Shown here one piece after another: positions 31,012-42,277 of a stretch of DNA of 64,000 bases; position 1 is the first letter of the stretch, and every line of letters begins with the position of its first letter. The translations under genes were made by a program, and so were the position numbers. The stretch is from Gammaproteobacteria bacterium (GTDB taxonomy: Bacteria > Pseudomonadota > Gammaproteobacteria > Pseudomonadales > Halieaceae): assembly GCA_030427485.1 (NCBI GenBank), contig JAUICG010000007.1, positions 62,001 to 126,000 of the forward strand. Direction: 5' to 3'. Below the pieces are notes generated by a model, which did no database searches, had not been told where the DNA came from, and was given only the letters and a program-made list of their open reading frames with translations.

Positions 31012-31210
31012 TGAGGTTTCAAGGGTGGGGCGCGGGCCAGTGACAATCAGGCCGCGGCTTAAGCTCGCTCTCCTCCTCGGGGGGCTTTCTGCGAGCAATG
31101 TTCGAATCCCAATTTTTTGCGCAGCAAAAAATGGTTGAGTTGCGCAGCAGCCCGAGGAGGAGAGCGAGCTTGCGGCCGTCACTGGTCCGCGCCCCACCCT
31201 TGGAACCTCA
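31012..31210. repeat. Long hairpin element B (199 bp), same core as A
   Basis: The outer arms (TGAGGTTTCAAGGGTGGGGC and its complement, 31012–31040 and 31180–31210) pair almost perfectly, as do AAGCTCGCTCTCCTCCTCGG and CCGAGGAGGAGAGCGAGCTT. The central loop (AATTTTTTGCGCAGCAAAAA) and the flanking CTCGCAGAAAGC/AACTCAACC pieces match element A when B is reversed. The arms differ from those in A yet remain self-complementary. Confidence 0.85.
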
Positions 31211-31268
31211 CACGAGATACCTACGATTGGAATCCAGGCTAATCGGGCAGACAGTGTATCCGGAATTT

Positions 31269-31323
31269 GGGCCTCTGCTTACCTGGCCCTGGCAAGACGC
31301 CGGAAATCGCTAAGCAGGGGCCT
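31269..31323. terminator. Stem-loop at the 3' end of holA
   Basis: GGGCCTCTGCTTA and TAAGCAGGGGCC pair over 12 bp with one mismatch; the right arm contains the holA stop (TAG). No clear T run, so factor-independent termination is uncertain. Confidence 0.35.
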
Positions 31324-32323
31324 GGCTGAGCGAGGTGACAAGGCGTTCGAGATTGTCCCAGGGCTTGCCCCCGGCGAAACCCTTGATGCTGCCATCTACC
31401 TGGGAGGCCTGCTCGAGCAGGAGCGACAGGGAAAGGGCGTCGTGGCGTGCGAGGGCGGCCTGCATGATCGGCATGCGGTTGTTCCAGACGCGCAGGGCGG
31501 AGAGCACCTGCTGCGGGCTGCGGCCGCCGTCACATGCCAGCTTTGCTTCGTACAAGGTGCGAATCTCGCGCGCGAGCGCCCACAGTACCGCCGGCGGTTC
31601 AGAGCCCTCCGCGCGCAAACCATGCAACATGCGCAGACTGGTGCTGGCGTCGCCCCTGAGCGCGTTGTCGGTCATCTCGAATACATTGTAGCGGGCATTG
31701 TCGGAGACAGCGTCGATAACGGTTTTCGTGGTAATGCGCGAGTCGGCCGCCAGCAGCTTCAGCTTCTCGACCTCCTGCACCGCCGCAAGCAGATTGCCCT
31801 CCACCCGGTCACACAACAATTGCAGCGCATCGTCATCAATGCTCAGACCGGCGTCGCGCACGCGTTGTTGTAGCCAGCGCGGCAGGCTGTTGGCATCCAC
31901 CGGCCATATCTGGATGGTGGCGCCGGCCTTGTCGAGCGCCTTGTACCACTTGCTGTTGGTGGACTGTTTGTCAATTTTCCCGGCGACGATCAGCAGCACA
32001 TCTTCGCCGCTGCTGATATCCAGGTACTCGCAGAGCGCGCTGCTGCCCTGCGCCCCCGGCTTGCCGCTGGGAAGGCGCAGTTCGACCAGCTTGCGTTCCG
32101 CGAACAGCGACATGCTGGCCGCGCTGTGGAGGATGTCCTGCCAGTTGAAGCCAGCGGCATCGGCTTCGATGATCTCCCGTTCGTTACAGCCCTGTTCCCT
32201 GGCTTTGTGGCGGATCTGGTCGCAACACTCCTGCACGAGCAGTGTCTCGTCACCGCTGACGAGATAGACAGGGAGCAGGTTTTTCTGCAGATGGCCGGCC
32301 AGTTTTTCGGGGTAGAGACGCAC
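31310..32323 (-). CDS. holA: DNA polymerase III delta subunit HolA
   Basis: 337 residues, normal length. MRLYPEKLAGHLQKNLLPVY and LVSGDETLLVQECCDQIRHK begin the degenerate AAA+ clamp-loader fold; LWALAREIRTLYEAK and RMPIMQAALARHDALSLSLL belong to the C-terminal collar domain. HolA opens the beta clamp. Follows lptE by 32 bp and forms the conserved leuS–lptE–holA group. Confidence 0.95.
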   Translation of the reverse strand: MRLYPEKLAGHLQKNLLPVYLVSGDETLLVQECCDQIRHKAREQGCNEREIIEADAAGFNWQDILHSAASMSLFAERKLVELRLPSGKPGAQGSSALCEYLDISSGEDVLLIVAGKIDKQSTNSKWYKALDKAGATIQIWPVDANSLPRWLQQRVRDAGLSIDDDALQLLCDRVEGNLLAAVQEVEKLKLLAADSRITTKTVIDAVSDNARYNVFEMTDNALRGDASTSLRMLHGLRAEGSEPPAVLWALAREIRTLYEAKLACDGGRSPQQVLSALRVWNNRMPIMQAALARHDALSLSLLLEQASQVDGSIKGFAGGKPWDNLERLVTSLSQAPA

Positions 32324-32355
32324 TAGTGCTCCGTCAATATCATGTTGATGGAGTA

Positions 32356-32922
32356 CTAGTTGCTTTCGGGCGGGCTATTCTGGAGGGTGCTTGCCGACTC
32401 ACTGCCGATAGTGCTGGCGGCGTAAAAACTGATACGGCGGACGATTTGCTGGGCCAGGTCGGTGCGCATTTCGCCCTGTAGCATCCTGATTTCGCTCTCC
32501 TTGCCGGTCGCGTTGCGGGGATCGTTCTCCATCTGTTTGACGACCGTTACGGAGGTTGGCGGCATGACTTCTTTCTTGTTGCTGTCAAGGATTGAAAACT
32601 CAGAGCTCATCGTGAGCTCGTATTCCGCTACCCTGGCTTCGGAGTTTACCGAAAGGCTGCGTTGCTCAAAGCGCTCGGGATCCAGCACGAAGCTCAATTC
32701 AGCCTGCTCGCTGGCCGCCCACTGCACGCCATTGGCGGCGAGCTGGGAAGTGACGGCCCGGCTGAACTCACCATTGGGGCTCGCCGTCACCATGTGCATG
32801 CTCCTCCAGGCGTCCGGTATCGAGGCGCCGGCGGTGCCGGTGCCACGCAGTTGGAAGCCACAGGCCGCCAGCAGGCAGGTGACGCCGAGGATCGCGCTGT
32901 AGTGGATGATGTACCTGTGCAT
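32356..32922 (-). CDS. lptE: LPS-assembly lipoprotein LptE
   Basis: 188 residues. Lipobox LLAACGFQLRGTG (Cys at 21) and the LptE pattern with YELTMSSEFSILDSNKKEV. LptE plugs the LptD barrel in the outer membrane and is essential for LPS export. The start lies 11 bp after the leuS stop. Confidence 0.93.
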   Translation of the reverse strand: MHRYIIHYSAILGVTCLLAACGFQLRGTGTAGASIPDAWRSMHMVTASPNGEFSRAVTSQLAANGVQWAASEQAELSFVLDPERFEQRSLSVNSEARVAEYELTMSSEFSILDSNKKEVMPPTSVTVVKQMENDPRNATGKESEIRMLQGEMRTDLAQQIVRRISFYAASTIGSESASTLQNSPPESN

Positions 32923-32933
32923 AGTAAGCCTCG

Positions 32934-35704
<2,771 letters not shown>

Positions 35705-37216
35705 CTAACCATCCCGCCAGAATCCCAGGTACATCAGCCACATCAGGAACAGGCTCACGAAGCAGGCGATGACCATCGGCTTGTTACCGAATCTGCTGAA
35801 CGGCGTGTTACCCAGCATGGCTTCCGCCTCGCCCGAGAGCGTGGTTTCCACGAACTGCTCGGTGCGTTTCACGATGCGGCCCTGATGGTCGATAATGGCG
35901 GAGATGCCATTGTTGGTCGCGCGCAGCACGTAGCGCCCGTTTTCCCGTCCCCGCATCTGCGCAATCTGCAGGTGCTGCCACGGCCCGATTGAGTCGCCAA
36001 ACCAGCTGTCATTGCTGATAGTGACAAATATCTCGGCATTGTGGGCGCTTTCCGCAACGAGGCTGCCGTAGACGATTTCATAGCAAATGAAGGGCGCGAT
36101 GCGATACGGCCCGGCTGTGAGGGGCTTCTGCCCGTCGGGGCCGGAACTGAACGAAGACATCGGCAAATCAAAAAAGTCGATCAGGCCGCGCAGCTGAGCT
36201 TCCAGTGGGACATATTCTCCAAAGGGTACCAGTCGCTGTTTAAAGTAGGTGCCGGTGCCGGAACCTACGGCGGCAATACCGTTGAAGTAAGCGGTGCTGC
36301 CGGGTGTCCGAAAGGGCGCTCCGGTGATCAGGGTGGTGCCCGCCGCCTCTGCACGCAGTTCGATGGGCGCGATAAAATCCTGGGCCCGTTGAAAATAGTT
36401 GGGTATCGCGGACTCCGGCCAGATGACGATGTCGTGCCCGAGCAGGCCGTCGGTGGCAATACGCAATTGCTGCAGGATGGGGTTGTACCACTTCGGATCC
36501 CACTTGTGTTCCTGGGGGACATTGGGCTGGACCATGCCGATGGTTATGGGCCGTTCATTGGCCTGCCCCACCCACTGCGTGGGCTTGAGTATGGCGCCAC
36601 CTCCCCACAGGGTGACCAGCACCACGGCATAGGTAGTGCACGAGATGGGCTTGCGGCTGCGCCAGGCCAGGAACAGGCAGGTGCCGGAGATCGCGCAGAT
36701 GAACGACAGGCCCAGCACTCCGGTTATCGGGGCCCAGCCGGAGATCGAGGTTTCCACGTGCGCATAGCCCAGGTAGAGCCAGGGAAACCCGGTAAATGCC
36801 CATTCCCGCAACCATTCGAACAGCACCCACAGCGCGGGAAACCCCACCAGCATGCCACCGGGTAGCGGGCGCACAAACTTCACGTAGGTCCAGGCAAAGA
36901 GGGCGTGGAAGAGCGCGAGCGCAGCACAGAACACCGCGGTGAGGGCTGCCGCCAGGGGCAGGCTGGCATTGCCGTGCACGTGAATACTCACATAGATCCA
37001 GGAGACACCGCTGCCGAACAGGCCAACGCCGTAGAGCCAGCCGCGCCACAGACCCTGTCTGGCGGAACAGGTGCACAGGAGGTGGGCGTAGAACGCGCAG
37101 CTGAAGATTCCGGCCGGCCAGAAATCGAAGGGGGACAGCGACAGTGTCACCATTGCGCCAACCAGTGGCGTCCAGATCAGGACGAACAGGGGGCTCAGGC
37201 TGGATTCAGATCGCAT
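35705..37216 (-). CDS. lnt: Apolipoprotein N-acyltransferase Lnt
   Basis: 503 residues. Six N-terminal transmembrane helices, then the nitrilase-type periplasmic domain. The catalytic triad is visible: Glu in VIWPESAIPNYF, Lys in YFKQRLVPFGEYVPLE, Cys in RIAPFICYEIVYG. It adds the third acyl chain to lipoproteins in the inner membrane. Follows corC by 24 bp in the conserved miaB–ybeZ–ybeY–corC–lnt cluster. Confidence 0.96.
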   Translation of the reverse strand: MRSESSLSPLFVLIWTPLVGAMVTLSLSPFDFWPAGIFSCAFYAHLLCTCSARQGLWRGWLYGVGLFGSGVSWIYVSIHVHGNASLPLAAALTAVFCAALALFHALFAWTYVKFVRPLPGGMLVGFPALWVLFEWLREWAFTGFPWLYLGYAHVETSISGWAPITGVLGLSFICAISGTCLFLAWRSRKPISCTTYAVVLVTLWGGGAILKPTQWVGQANERPITIGMVQPNVPQEHKWDPKWYNPILQQLRIATDGLLGHDIVIWPESAIPNYFQRAQDFIAPIELRAEAAGTTLITGAPFRTPGSTAYFNGIAAVGSGTGTYFKQRLVPFGEYVPLEAQLRGLIDFFDLPMSSFSSGPDGQKPLTAGPYRIAPFICYEIVYGSLVAESAHNAEIFVTISNDSWFGDSIGPWQHLQIAQMRGRENGRYVLRATNNGISAIIDHQGRIVKRTEQFVETTLSGEAEAMLGNTPFSRFGNKPMVIACFVSLFLMWLMYLGFWRDG

Positions 37217-37240
37217 CGACGGTCAGCGGTTGGCGGATGC

Positions 37241-38086
37241 TTAATCTGGCAGGCGCAGCATGCGCAGGTTGTAAATCTTGCGCTGGTCGGCCTTTATCAC
37301 TTCGAACTTGAAACCGCTGATTGTGGTGATTTCATGGCGCGTGGGCATATGTCCAAAGGCCTGGATCACTAATCCGCCTATCGTGTCGAAATCGTCGTCA
37401 CTGAAGTCGCAATCGAAATACTCGTTGAACTCCTCGATGGGCGTCAGGGCTTTCACCATGAATTCGTTGGTGTCTATCATGTGGATATGACGATCGACCT
37501 GTGCGTCAGTTTCGTCCTCGATTTCGCCGACGATTTCCTCCAGCACATCCTCGATCGTCACCAGGCCGGCGACACCGCCGTACTCATCGATCACGATCGC
37601 CATATGGTTGCGATTTTCCCGGAATTCGCGCAACAACACGTTCAGTCGCTTGCTCTCCGGTACCACCATGGCAGGGCGCAGCAATTCCTCGATCTTGAAG
37701 TTGCCATTGTCCAGGTTGAGGATCTGAGGCAGCAAATCCTTGGCCAGCAGGATGCCCAGGATAATATCCGGGCTGTCCCCGACCACCGGATAGCGGGAGT
37801 GGGCCGAGCGTATGATCTGCGGCAGGATATCTTCGAGCGTGCCCTCCGCCTTGATATAAACCATTTGCGACCGCGGAATCATGATATCGCGCGCCTGCAT
37901 GTCGCTGACCTGCATCGCGCCTTCCATGATGCTGTGGGCGTCCTGGTCGATGATCTCGTTTTCCATGGCAAGTCGCAGCACGTCCTCCAGGTCGCGGCGC
38001 GTACGCGGTTCCGAACTGAACAACAGGGTGATTTTCTCGATCCAGGATCGGTCGTTGCCGTCGCTGCCAGAGCGTTCTTCACTCAT
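37241..38086 (-). CDS. corC: CorC/HlyC-type CBS-domain transporter-associated protein
   Basis: 281 residues. Two CBS domains (MIPRSQMVYIKAEGTLEDIL; MAIVIDEYGGVAGLVTIEDV, about 70–195) and the C-terminal CorC_HlyC domain (DCDFSDDDFDTIGGLVIQAF). The protein is linked to Mg2+/Co2+ efflux and to lipoprotein processing by its place before lnt. No membrane domain; cytoplasmic form. Overlaps the ybeY stop by four bases. Confidence 0.93.
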   Translation of the reverse strand: MSEERSGSDGNDRSWIEKITLLFSSEPRTRRDLEDVLRLAMENEIIDQDAHSIMEGAMQVSDMQARDIMIPRSQMVYIKAEGTLEDILPQIIRSAHSRYPVVGDSPDIILGILLAKDLLPQILNLDNGNFKIEELLRPAMVVPESKRLNVLLREFRENRNHMAIVIDEYGGVAGLVTIEDVLEEIVGEIEDETDAQVDRHIHMIDTNEFMVKALTPIEEFNEYFDCDFSDDDFDTIGGLVIQAFGHMPTRHEITTISGFKFEVIKADQRKIYNLRMLRLPD

Positions 38087-38568
38087 AGTGATGCACGCTC
38101 TTCTTGCCGCGGCTGATTCCGGTACGGACAGCCGTAGTCAAACTGCCTGAGAATGGCGCTTTCCAAAGCTTCCATAATCTCTGCTTCTTCCTCTTTAATG
38201 TGATCATAACCCAACAAGTGGAGGGTGCCGTGGATGGTCATGTGGGCCCAGTGGGCGCTGGCGGACTTGCCCTGTTGAGCAGCCTCCGCGAGGACTACCG
38301 GCGCGCAAATGACGATATCGCCAAGCAGCGGCAGGTCCAGGTTCGGCGGCAGGTCGGCGGGAAAGGAGAGCACATTGGTCGCCCCATCCTTGCCCCTGTA
38401 GCGGGCGTTGAGCCGCGCCATTTCTTCGGCGTCCACCAGGCGTACGGAAATTTCCACCGCGCCTTGTGTCGTGCGCCCGGCGAGGGCGGCCGCAATCCAC
38501 TGGCGCAATGCCCCGCTGGACGGAACCTGTTCACGGCTCGCGTTTTGCACATCCACAAGCAGCTTCAC
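38083..38568 (-). CDS. ybeY: Endoribonuclease YbeY
   Basis: 161 residues. The zinc motif HMTIHGTLHLLGYDH (about 116–130) is the UPF0054 signature HGxLHLxGyDH. RLNARYRGKDGATNVLSFPA is the conserved middle. Matures 16S rRNA ends and supports ribosome quality control. Stop and start overlap the neighbours by four bases (ATGA-type). Confidence 0.95.
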   Translation of the reverse strand: MKLLVDVQNASREQVPSSGALRQWIAAALAGRTTQGAVEISVRLVDAEEMARLNARYRGKDGATNVLSFPADLPPNLDLPLLGDIVICAPVVLAEAAQQGKSASAHWAHMTIHGTLHLLGYDHIKEEEAEIMEALESAILRQFDYGCPYRNQPRQEERASL

Positions 38569-39596
38569 AGCCGGCTCTTGTCCCGCGGCGCAGTGCTGTC
38601 TGCAGCGCCATCGTAAGCCTGGACAATGCGCTGTACCAGCGGGTGGCGCACCACGTCCTTGCTGCCGAAGTAGGTAAACCCCAGCCCCTCCACCCCGGCG
38701 AGTATGCTGCTCGCGTGGGTCAATCCGGACTGCGCGCCACGTGGCAGGTCGATCTGGGTGGCATCCCCGGTGATCACCGCGGTCGAACCGAAACCAATCC
38801 GCGTGAGAAACATTTTCATTTGCTCGCGCGTGGTATTCTGCGCCTCGTCGAGAATGATGAACGCATTGTTCAACGTGCGCCCGCGCATGAACGCCAGCGG
38901 CGCGACCTCGATAATATTGCGCTCGATATACTTGTTGACCGTTTCAAAGCCCAGCATTTCGTACAGGGCGTCATAGAGCGGGCGCAGGTAGGGATCAATT
39001 TTCTGGCTCAGGTCACCGGGCAGGAAACCCAGCTTTTCGCCTGCTTCCACCGCGGGGCGCACCAACAGGATGCGTCGCACGCGCTCCTCCAGCAGGGCTT
39101 CCACGCCGCAGGCCACAGCCAGATAGGTTTTACCGGTTCCGGCGGGCCCGATTCCAAAATTGATATCGAATTGCTTTATCGTGCGCACGTAGGATTGCTG
39201 GTTCTTCCCGCGCGGTTTGATGGAGGCGCGCTTTGTGCGAATGATCTGCAGGGGCGCAACCGGGGAGTCCTGGCCCGCTTCCACCAAACCTTCCAGTCCC
39301 GCTTCCTGCAGTTGCAGGTGCAGCGATTCCGGGGTGAGTCCCACGCCCTGGCAAACCTCGTCGTAGAGATGACGCAGTAGCTGTTCGGCCGTGGTCACGT
39401 CCTCGGCTGCGCCGTTGAGACGCATCTGGTTGCCGCGCGCGCTGATCGTGATTCCGAGCCGCTTTTCGATCTGGCGCAAATGGCTGTCGAGGTGACCGCA
39501 CAACATTGCCAGGTGACGCGCGTCATCGGGTTCCAGAGTGAGGGTTTCCTGGGTCAACTGTCGAGGAGACGGTTGCGGGGGAGGTTCGTTGTTCAA
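38565..39596 (-). CDS. ybeZ: PhoH-like ATPase (YbeZ)
   Basis: 343 residues from the TTG at 39596, with AGGACA just upstream; a longer in-frame start at 39725 would run into the miaB 3' end and is rejected. Walker A GPAGTGKTYLAVACG (about 147–161), Walker B FIILDEAQNTTREQMKMFL. An N-terminal KH-like region precedes. PhoH-type helicase/ATPases pair with YbeY in RNA processing. Member of the miaB–ybeZ–ybeY operon. Confidence 0.92.
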   Translation of the reverse strand: MNNEPPPQPSPRQLTQETLTLEPDDARHLAMLCGHLDSHLRQIEKRLGITISARGNQMRLNGAAEDVTTAEQLLRHLYDEVCQGVGLTPESLHLQLQEAGLEGLVEAGQDSPVAPLQIIRTKRASIKPRGKNQQSYVRTIKQFDINFGIGPAGTGKTYLAVACGVEALLEERVRRILLVRPAVEAGEKLGFLPGDLSQKIDPYLRPLYDALYEMLGFETVNKYIERNIIEVAPLAFMRGRTLNNAFIILDEAQNTTREQMKMFLTRIGFGSTAVITGDATQIDLPRGAQSGLTHASSILAGVEGLGFTYFGSKDVVRHPLVQRIVQAYDGAADSTAPRDKSRL

Positions 39597-39660
39597 AGTG
39601 TCCTGTCGCCGCTGTGGGCAATGCCTTGATTTGTTAAGGATATACGGGAAATCACAGGCG

Positions 39661-40992
39661 TCAACCTGCGATTCGTGCGCCGCGCAGCGAGTTCGGCAGC
39701 GCTTCGATAATCTCCACGTCCACAAATTCCCCGACCAGGGACGGGTCAGTCGCCGGAAAGTTTACCGCGCGATTGTTCTCGGTGCGGCCCTGCAGTTGTC
39801 CGGGATCTTTCCTGGAAGCCCCGGTTACCAGAATGCGCTGGGTGCTTCCAACCATCCCGCGGCTGATTTCGGCGGCCTGCTGCAGGATGCGCGATTGCAG
39901 TATCTGCAGCCGCTGTTTCTTGGTCTCCTCGTCGGTGCAATCGGGGAGTTCGGCGGCCGGGGTACCGGGGCGGGCGCTGTAAACAAAACTGAAGGAGCTG
40001 TCGAAGCCGATATCCTCGATCAGTTTCATGGTCGCCGCGAAATCCGCCTCGGTTTCGCCGGGAAAACCGATAATGAAATCCGATGAGATGCTGATATTGG
40101 GGCGAATTTTACGCAGTCGGCGGATTTTGGACTTGTACTCCAGCGCGGTGTGGCCGCGCTTCATCGCGGCGAGGATGCGGTCCGACCCGCTCTGGACCGG
40201 CAGGTGCAGGTGATCCACCAGTTGCGGTAGGTTTGCGTAGGCATCGATTAACGCGTCGGTGAATTCTACCGGGTGGGAAGTGGTATAGCGGATGCGATCA
40301 ATGCCGGGTATGCGGGCGACGAAATGCAGCAGCTCCGCAAAATCGACAATTTCTCCCGTGTGATCGAGCCCGCGATAGGCGTTCACATTCTGCCCCAGCA
40401 GGTTGACCTCTCGCACCCCGCCCTGTGCCAGGTGCGCTATTTCGGCGATCACGTCGTCCAGGGGTCGGGAAACCTCCTCGCCCCGGGTGTAGGGGACGAC
40501 ACAGAATGTACAATATTTGCTGCAGCCTTCCATCACCGATACGAACGCGCAGGGGCCCTCGACCCTGGGCTGGGGCAGGTTGTCGAATTTCTCGATCTCG
40601 GGAAAGCTGACGTCGACCACCAGCGTACCGGCGGTACCGCGCTGTTCCAGCATCTGCGGCAGCCTGTGCAGGGTCTGGGGGCCGAAAACAAGGTCGACAT
40701 AGGGCGCACGGCGACCGATTTCCGCGCCCTCCTGGCTGGCCACGCAACCGCCGACACCGATGATGAGGCCGGGGTTCTTCTGTTTCAGACGCTTCCAGCG
40801 ACCCAGCTGATGAAATACCTTTTCCTGCGCTTTTTCCCTTATGGAACAAGTATTTAGAAGCAATACATCGGCATCTTCCGGGCTGTCCGTCGGGGTCAGT
40901 TCATGGCTCGATTGCAACAGGTCACGCATACGGGCTGAATCGTATTCGTTCATCTGGCAACCGTGGGTCTTGATGTAGAGTTTCTTGCTCAC
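39661..40992 (-). CDS. miaB: tRNA-2-methylthio-N6-dimethylallyladenosine synthase MiaB
   Basis: 443 residues. UPF0004 domain ([20 protein letters not shown], Cys ligands), radical-SAM CxxxCxxC in [19 protein letters not shown] (about 150–168), TRAM domain at the end. Adds the methylthio group at A37 of tRNAs reading UNN codons. First gene of the cluster; upstream AT-rich region likely holds the promoter. Confidence 0.97.
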   Translation of the reverse strand: MSKKLYIKTHGCQMNEYDSARMRDLLQSSHELTPTDSPEDADVLLLNTCSIREKAQEKVFHQLGRWKRLKQKNPGLIIGVGGCVASQEGAEIGRRAPYVDLVFGPQTLHRLPQMLEQRGTAGTLVVDVSFPEIEKFDNLPQPRVEGPCAFVSVMEGCSKYCTFCVVPYTRGEEVSRPLDDVIAEIAHLAQGGVREVNLLGQNVNAYRGLDHTGEIVDFAELLHFVARIPGIDRIRYTTSHPVEFTDALIDAYANLPQLVDHLHLPVQSGSDRILAAMKRGHTALEYKSKIRRLRKIRPNISISSDFIIGFPGETEADFAATMKLIEDIGFDSSFSFVYSARPGTPAAELPDCTDEETKKQRLQILQSRILQQAAEISRGMVGSTQRILVTGASRKDPGQLQGRTENNRAVNFPATDPSLVGEFVDVEIIEALPNSLRGARIAG

Positions 40993-41213
40993 CGGGTTTT
41001 CGCAGCGGGTCCGTCGCTGGTATCGCTCTGTGGGAAAAGGGCCGCGGATTATACCCAGTTCGCCGGGGCAAACCTAGTGCCCTGAAGCACTACCCACCCG
41101 CCAGGAAACTGGTATTCTGCGGCCATGGTGGTACTATTGCCGCCCCTAAAAATCAGGTGACCTATCGCCGCCCAGAGACAGGCTCAAAGCCAGATGCGGC
41201 ACACGAGATGACA

Positions 41214-41558
41214 ATGGCAAACCAACCCGTATACAAGGTGATCTTTCAGAACGGCAACCAGGTGTTTGAAGTCTTCGCCCGCCAGATTTACCAGAGCGAT
41301 ATGTGGGGCTTCATCGAGGTGGAGGAGTTCGTCTTCGGGGAGCGTTCGCAAATCCTGGTTGACCCGAGCGAGGAAAAACTCAAGAACGAGTTTAACGGCG
41401 TAAAACGCAGTTACATCCCGCTGCAGGCCATCATCCGCATCGACGAGGTCGACAAGGAGGGCAGCGCCAAGGTGTCCGATGTCGCTTCCTCCGACAGCAA
41501 TGTCACCAGTTTCCCTTTTTCCGGCTTCACGCCCGGGCAGAAGGGTCGCGAAGAGTAG
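41214..41558 (+). CDS. DUF1820 family protein
   Basis: 114 residues from the ATG at 41214, with GAGATGAC upstream (an ATG at 41208 is in frame). Typical DUF1820: NQPVYKVIFQNGNQVFEVFA, YQSDMWGFIEVEEFVFG and IPLQAIIRIDEVDKEG. Function unknown; conserved as a single gene near miaB in many gammaproteobacteria. Confidence 0.92.
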   Translation: MANQPVYKVIFQNGNQVFEVFARQIYQSDMWGFIEVEEFVFGERSQILVDPSEEKLKNEFNGVKRSYIPLQAIIRIDEVDKEGSAKVSDVASSDSNVTSFPFSGFTPGQKGREE

Positions 41559-41574
41559 TTACTCCGCCGCCCCG

Positions 41575-42264
41575 ATGCATTTTTTACCGCGACAACGCCG
41601 TTTGGCCAACCGCCGCTTCTGCGCGCTGCTTGTTGCGCTGTGCGGCGGGCTAGTGAACGCGGTGCAGGTTGTCGCCGCGGTAGACCCCTATGACGAGCAG
41701 TCGGTGAGCATGGGCGCGCAGTTGTACGATCTCTACTGCAGCGATTGCCACGGCGCCGATACGTCTGATCGCTACGACGAGCGCTATGGTTTCGATGGCG
41801 AGGATACGGACAGGTCCGAAGACTATGACGAGTTGGTCGAACTGGTGCGTGGCGCGGCTGTTGTCGAGCCGTCCGTAGCGCCGCAGGCGGACTGGCCGGA
41901 GTGGGCGGACAATCCGGCGCCTGAAGAGGAAGTGGATGTCAGGGTGGAGGTGCTGGGTACCGTAACCAGTGCGATTGACAAGCTCCATGGGCCCTCGGAC
42001 GACGACCCGGACCCGATGGCCGCCTGGGACGATGAGGGCACCTATGAGGACGCGCGGGAGTTCGATCCAGTGCCCGGCGCGACGAACCTCGCAGATCCGA
42101 CAGCCTACTTTCACGGCATCTCGGATGAAGAGATGTTCGACAGTATCGCCAATGGCACGGGTACGGCGATGCCCGGCTGGCGTACCGAACTGGGCAGCGA
42201 CGAGGCAATCTGGGATTTAGTGGCCTATATCCGCAGCCTGTGGGGCGAGGAGTGGCAGTACTAG
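41575..42264 (+). CDS. c-type cytochrome with a long acidic insertion
   Basis: 229 residues. Signal peptide (about 1–35), haem site CSDCH (55–59) and axial Met in GTAMPGWRTELG (about 199), then a C-terminal helix DEAIWDLVAYIRSLWGEE. About 140 residues separate the haem site and the Met ligand, against roughly 50 in class I cytochromes; the extra part is very acidic (many D/E, e.g. PSDDDPDPMAAWDDEGTYED). Exported, periplasmic electron carrier. Partner unknown. Confidence 0.87.
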   Translation: MHFLPRQRRLANRRFCALLVALCGGLVNAVQVVAAVDPYDEQSVSMGAQLYDLYCSDCHGADTSDRYDERYGFDGEDTDRSEDYDELVELVRGAAVVEPSVAPQADWPEWADNPAPEEEVDVRVEVLGTVTSAIDKLHGPSDDDPDPMAAWDDEGTYEDAREFDPVPGATNLADPTAYFHGISDEEMFDSIANGTGTAMPGWRTELGSDEAIWDLVAYIRSLWGEEWQY

Positions 42265-42277
42265 CGGCATTACCGCA

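Noticed and set aside
30741..31313. Short open frames upstream of imuA
   Set aside because: They read across hairpin elements A and B; their composition follows from the inverted repeats.
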